Shown here: piece after piece, positions 18,711 through 20,601 of the stretch
Position numbering within the stretch: the first letter of the stretch is position 1
How the letters are laid out: each line of letters begins with the position of its first letter
Origin: Cylindrodendrum hubeiense
Lineage: Eukaryota; Ascomycota; Sordariomycetes; Hypocreales; Nectriaceae
NCBI GenBank assembly: GCA_014621425.1
Contig: JAANBB010000601.1
Span: forward strand, 1 to 20,601
Direction of reading: 5' to 3'
DNA: 20,601 nucleotides
The notes under the pieces: generated by a model
What the model saw: only the letters and a program-made list of their open reading frames with translations
Told to the model about the DNA's origin: nothing
The model's database searches: none
Made by a program: the position numbers and the translations under genes

Positions 18711-19473
18711 CAACCCTGCTGTGGATTTGTGGAAGAGGCGGATATCAAAGTCTTAAGATGGCCCGTCACGTGCAATTTGGTGAGGAAATGTAAGTCGGAG
18801 GTATGGATCGATCTTGTTACGGCAGGTAGGTATCTTTGAGGGGAATGTAAGATGCGAATGCAGAGATGGACCGGGCAAGGGGAGGAGAGGGGAAAGGGAG
18901 ACAAATCCAAGGGTGGTGATTTGCGAGAAGCCGCTCGCAGTATCTCCGGACGACCGCAAGGAGATGAAATCGACAGATGCAGGGTCACCGGACAGAGCGC
19001 AGACATGGTTTGACGGGGGAGAGGGCAGCATGGTGCAGCGAGAGTGACAGGGACAGGCTTGGAAAAGATAAGCCGAGAGCCATGGTGGCCGTGGTGGTTG
19101 TAGACGGGTGCGGAGGCTAAGGGGAAGGTGAGGCCAGACCGGCCGGGCAAGATCACCCAAGACCACCGACGGCCAAGCATGGAAGGCGGCCCCGGGACGA
19201 GGGCAAACGAATTGCCTTGGTTGCCAAGCCACAGGCCAGTTCGGAGGCGGTCCAACCAGAAGAGGCAGGCCGTGCAACAGACCCACTTTCCAGAATCGGG
19301 AGGTAATACTTGCCGCAACAGGTCGCTCGCCCTGGACCTATTCGCGGCCATGTGATTGGCCCCCCACTCCGCCTCCACCACTTTCAAGTGAGATGGTAGG
19401 ATGCACAGCGGCGACGCCTCTGGCACGCCAGCGGTACGTACCACGTCAGGATGACACTAATTACGCACGTACT

Positions 19474-19489
19474 GGGGGGGAAGCCCCCC
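19474..19489. repeat. Short G6/C6 hairpin
   Basis: A run of seven G, then AAG, then six C, allowing a six-pair all-GC stem with a four-base GAAG loop. No T-run follows directly that would make it terminator-like, and fungal genes do not use such terminators. Confidence 0.6.
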
Positions 19490-19720
19490 GCTCCAACAAA
19501 CCATGAGGATAGTGCGAGTGGGTAAAGTGGGCTTTTTTTCTTCTCCAAAGTGCGGAGTCAACCCCAGATTGCCTGCCCCATGGGGGGGCCCTTGCGGCCA
19601 AGCCGCCGCTGTGCGATGCGAGCGATGGGGGGTAGGGAATTCCGGGACAGCGTCGCCGGGGCGCAGACGCTCTTCTGCCAGCAAACGGCAGGACAGGTGT
19701 CGCTCGATGGGGGCCAGCTG

Positions 19721-19733
19721 CCAATAGCCAATG
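19721..19733 (+). promoter_or_regulatory. Two closely spaced CCAAT boxes
   Basis: CCAATAGCCAAT places two CCAAT cores eight bases apart about 600 bases before the open frame at 20339. Another CCAAT in reverse orientation (GATTGG) lies near 19355. They could bind the fungal CCAAT-binding complex and support the view that this side of the interval is a promoter. Confidence 0.35.
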
Positions 19734-20338
19734 ACCATCCCGTCAGTGAGGTCAACACGTATCATGTCATCTCACGTCGCCCCAGAGCCGTTTCCTTGAC
19801 TGATCAACAGCCGTCTCAGAACCCGGCATCAAATGCCCAAAAAAGTTGCCTCCCCCAAGGGTTGAGTTCTCCCACGGTGCGCCCACCCCCAACCCCCGGC
19901 CTAGTCCAGTTAGCGACCAGCCCCAGCTCGAGCCTCCGCGACTCCGCGACTCCGCCGCGTGCTGGCCTCGAGGTTTCCCTTACGTTGACGTTTGGTATCC
20001 CCCAGCTTGCCTGACGCACGTAGCGCCCTCTTCCCTCTTATTGTTTATTTTTTCCTTCGCCGGCAGTACACTTACCCCCCTGCTTGTCGCGCCTACATGG
20101 ACCCATATTGTCGTTACTTTTTCCATGCCCCTCGCTCCTCATCACTTCCTTTCGCGCAGTTCCAGTGTGTCATAGCCCTTGGCAGCCAGCATCTCCGCTG
20201 GCACCTGGGCTGATGCGCTACGTATCCTGTACGAGGTGGTTTGGAGATACCCCGGACTGTTGCACCAACCCACCTTTTTCCCTTCCTCTCCTCCCCACAC
20301 TTTTAGCCACGGGAATTAACTCGCCGCCTTTCGACGAC

Positions 20339-20601
20339 ATGCTGTGCCTATTCTCCTCTTGCAATCCCGATCCAACCCCGGGTCCAATTTTTGACCTCCA
20401 ATTTCCCCGCCCTGGTCCTTGCGCCCGCGCTACCGCTTGTCTTGCCCTGCCCTGTCCACCTGTGCAGCATCACCCAGATTCCGCTGCCTCCCTCCAGCGT
20501 CTGCCCTCGATTTCCCCAGAGTCCCAAGAGTGCCGGCGAGCCTTCCCCCAGAGTCCTCCCCAGAGTCACCCCCAGAGTCACCCCCAGAGTCACCCCCAGA
20601 G
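20339..20601 (+). CDS. Possible start of a gene truncated by the right edge
   Basis: From ATG 20339 the frame stays open to the last base (87 codons): MLCLFSSCNPDPTPGPIF, then a Pro/Cys/Ser-rich stretch, then repeated PQSH units. It follows about 300 bases of CT-rich, leader-like DNA with C at -3. The composition is low-complexity and matches no family I know, so it could equally be 5' UTR of a gene that starts further right. Confidence 0.25.
   Translation, partial: MLCLFSSCNPDPTPGPIFDLQFPRPGPCARATACLALPCPPVQHHPDSAASLQRLPSISPESQECRRAFPQSPPQSHPQSHPQSHPQ
20546..20601 (+). repeat. 12-bp tandem repeat CCCCCAGAGTCA at the window edge
   Basis: About four and a half copies, the first two slightly degenerate (CCCCAGAGTCCT, CCCCAGAGTCAC), running off the end. 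Twelve is a multiple of three, so copy-number change would preserve a reading frame (PQSH in one frame, PRVT in another). Confidence 0.9.

Larger units (their letters stand above)
16584..20338. other. Long interval without a recognisable gene
   Basis: About 3.75 kb. Open frames occur on both strands (largest 18569-19444 on the minus strand), but their translations are Pro/Ser/Arg-rich, lack motifs and have competing open frames. No transposon ends, RIP-like AT bias, tRNA or rRNA are visible. Contents worth noting: GTACTCCGTAC at 16776-16786; reiterated CATGCTCGTGC-type units at about 18364-18412; TGTGCGCGCACA palindrome at 18699-18710; G6/C6 hairpin at 19474-19489; two CCAAT boxes at 19721-19733; CT-rich leader-like DNA from about 20020. 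The right part is probably the promoter and leader of a gene lying beyond the window. Confidence 0.55.

Noticed and set aside
19550..20014. 154-codon plus-strand open frame
   Set aside because: Pro/Ser/Arg-rich translation over G- and C-runs and CCAAT boxes; better read as promoter DNA.

Overview
This window looks like a gene-rich chromosomal segment of a filamentous ascomycete, probably a Sordariomycete and possibly Hypocreales. The evidence is the short 50-90 nt GT-AG introns with CTRAC-type branch sites, GC-rich coding DNA, CT-rich leaders, purine at -3 of most start codons, and fungal-type families. The species cannot be named from the sequence alone. All seven recognisable genes lie on the + strand.

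Layout from left to right. 1-1978: a long leader/promoter without a convincing gene, holding a distal CCAAT/TATA pair and a consensus TATA box at 1760. 1979-2905: TATA-binding protein (four coding exons). 3921-5339: intronless FAD-dependent amine/amino-acid oxidase of the sarcosine / fructosyl-amino-acid / saccharopine oxidase superfamily, ending in a peroxisomal AKL signal. 5660-8059: SR140/U2SURP-like U2 snRNP-associated protein with an acidic decapeptide repeat. 8060-10326: a long promoter region. 10327-12005: copper-fist transcription factor of the Mac1/Cuf1/GRISEA type. 12787-13878: RS-rich, charged, coiled-coil nuclear-type protein that I could not assign to a function. 14337-15161: EFM7/NNT1-type methyltransferase, the family that modifies the N-terminus of eEF1A. 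15695-16583: phytanoyl-CoA dioxygenase-family protein with an apparent reading-frame break near 15886-15905. 16584-20338: about 3.7 kb with no convincing gene. 20339-end: an open frame running off the right edge behind a CT-rich leader, ending in a 12-bp tandem repeat.

The genes do not form a pathway or a secondary-metabolite cluster. They are housekeeping functions (basal transcription, splicing, translation-factor methylation) with a metal-responsive regulator and two oxygen-using enzymes between them. I saw no transposon, CRISPR array, rRNA or confident tRNA, and no AT-rich RIP-type tract. I did not find a convincing undescribed system. The most useful second looks are the frame break in the dioxygenase, the metal-ligand architecture and Cys-splitting intron of the copper regulator, the TATA box in front of the TBP gene, the SR140 acidic repeat, recurrent short intergenic motifs (GTACTCCGTAC and related palindromes), and the unexplained 3.7-kb interval.
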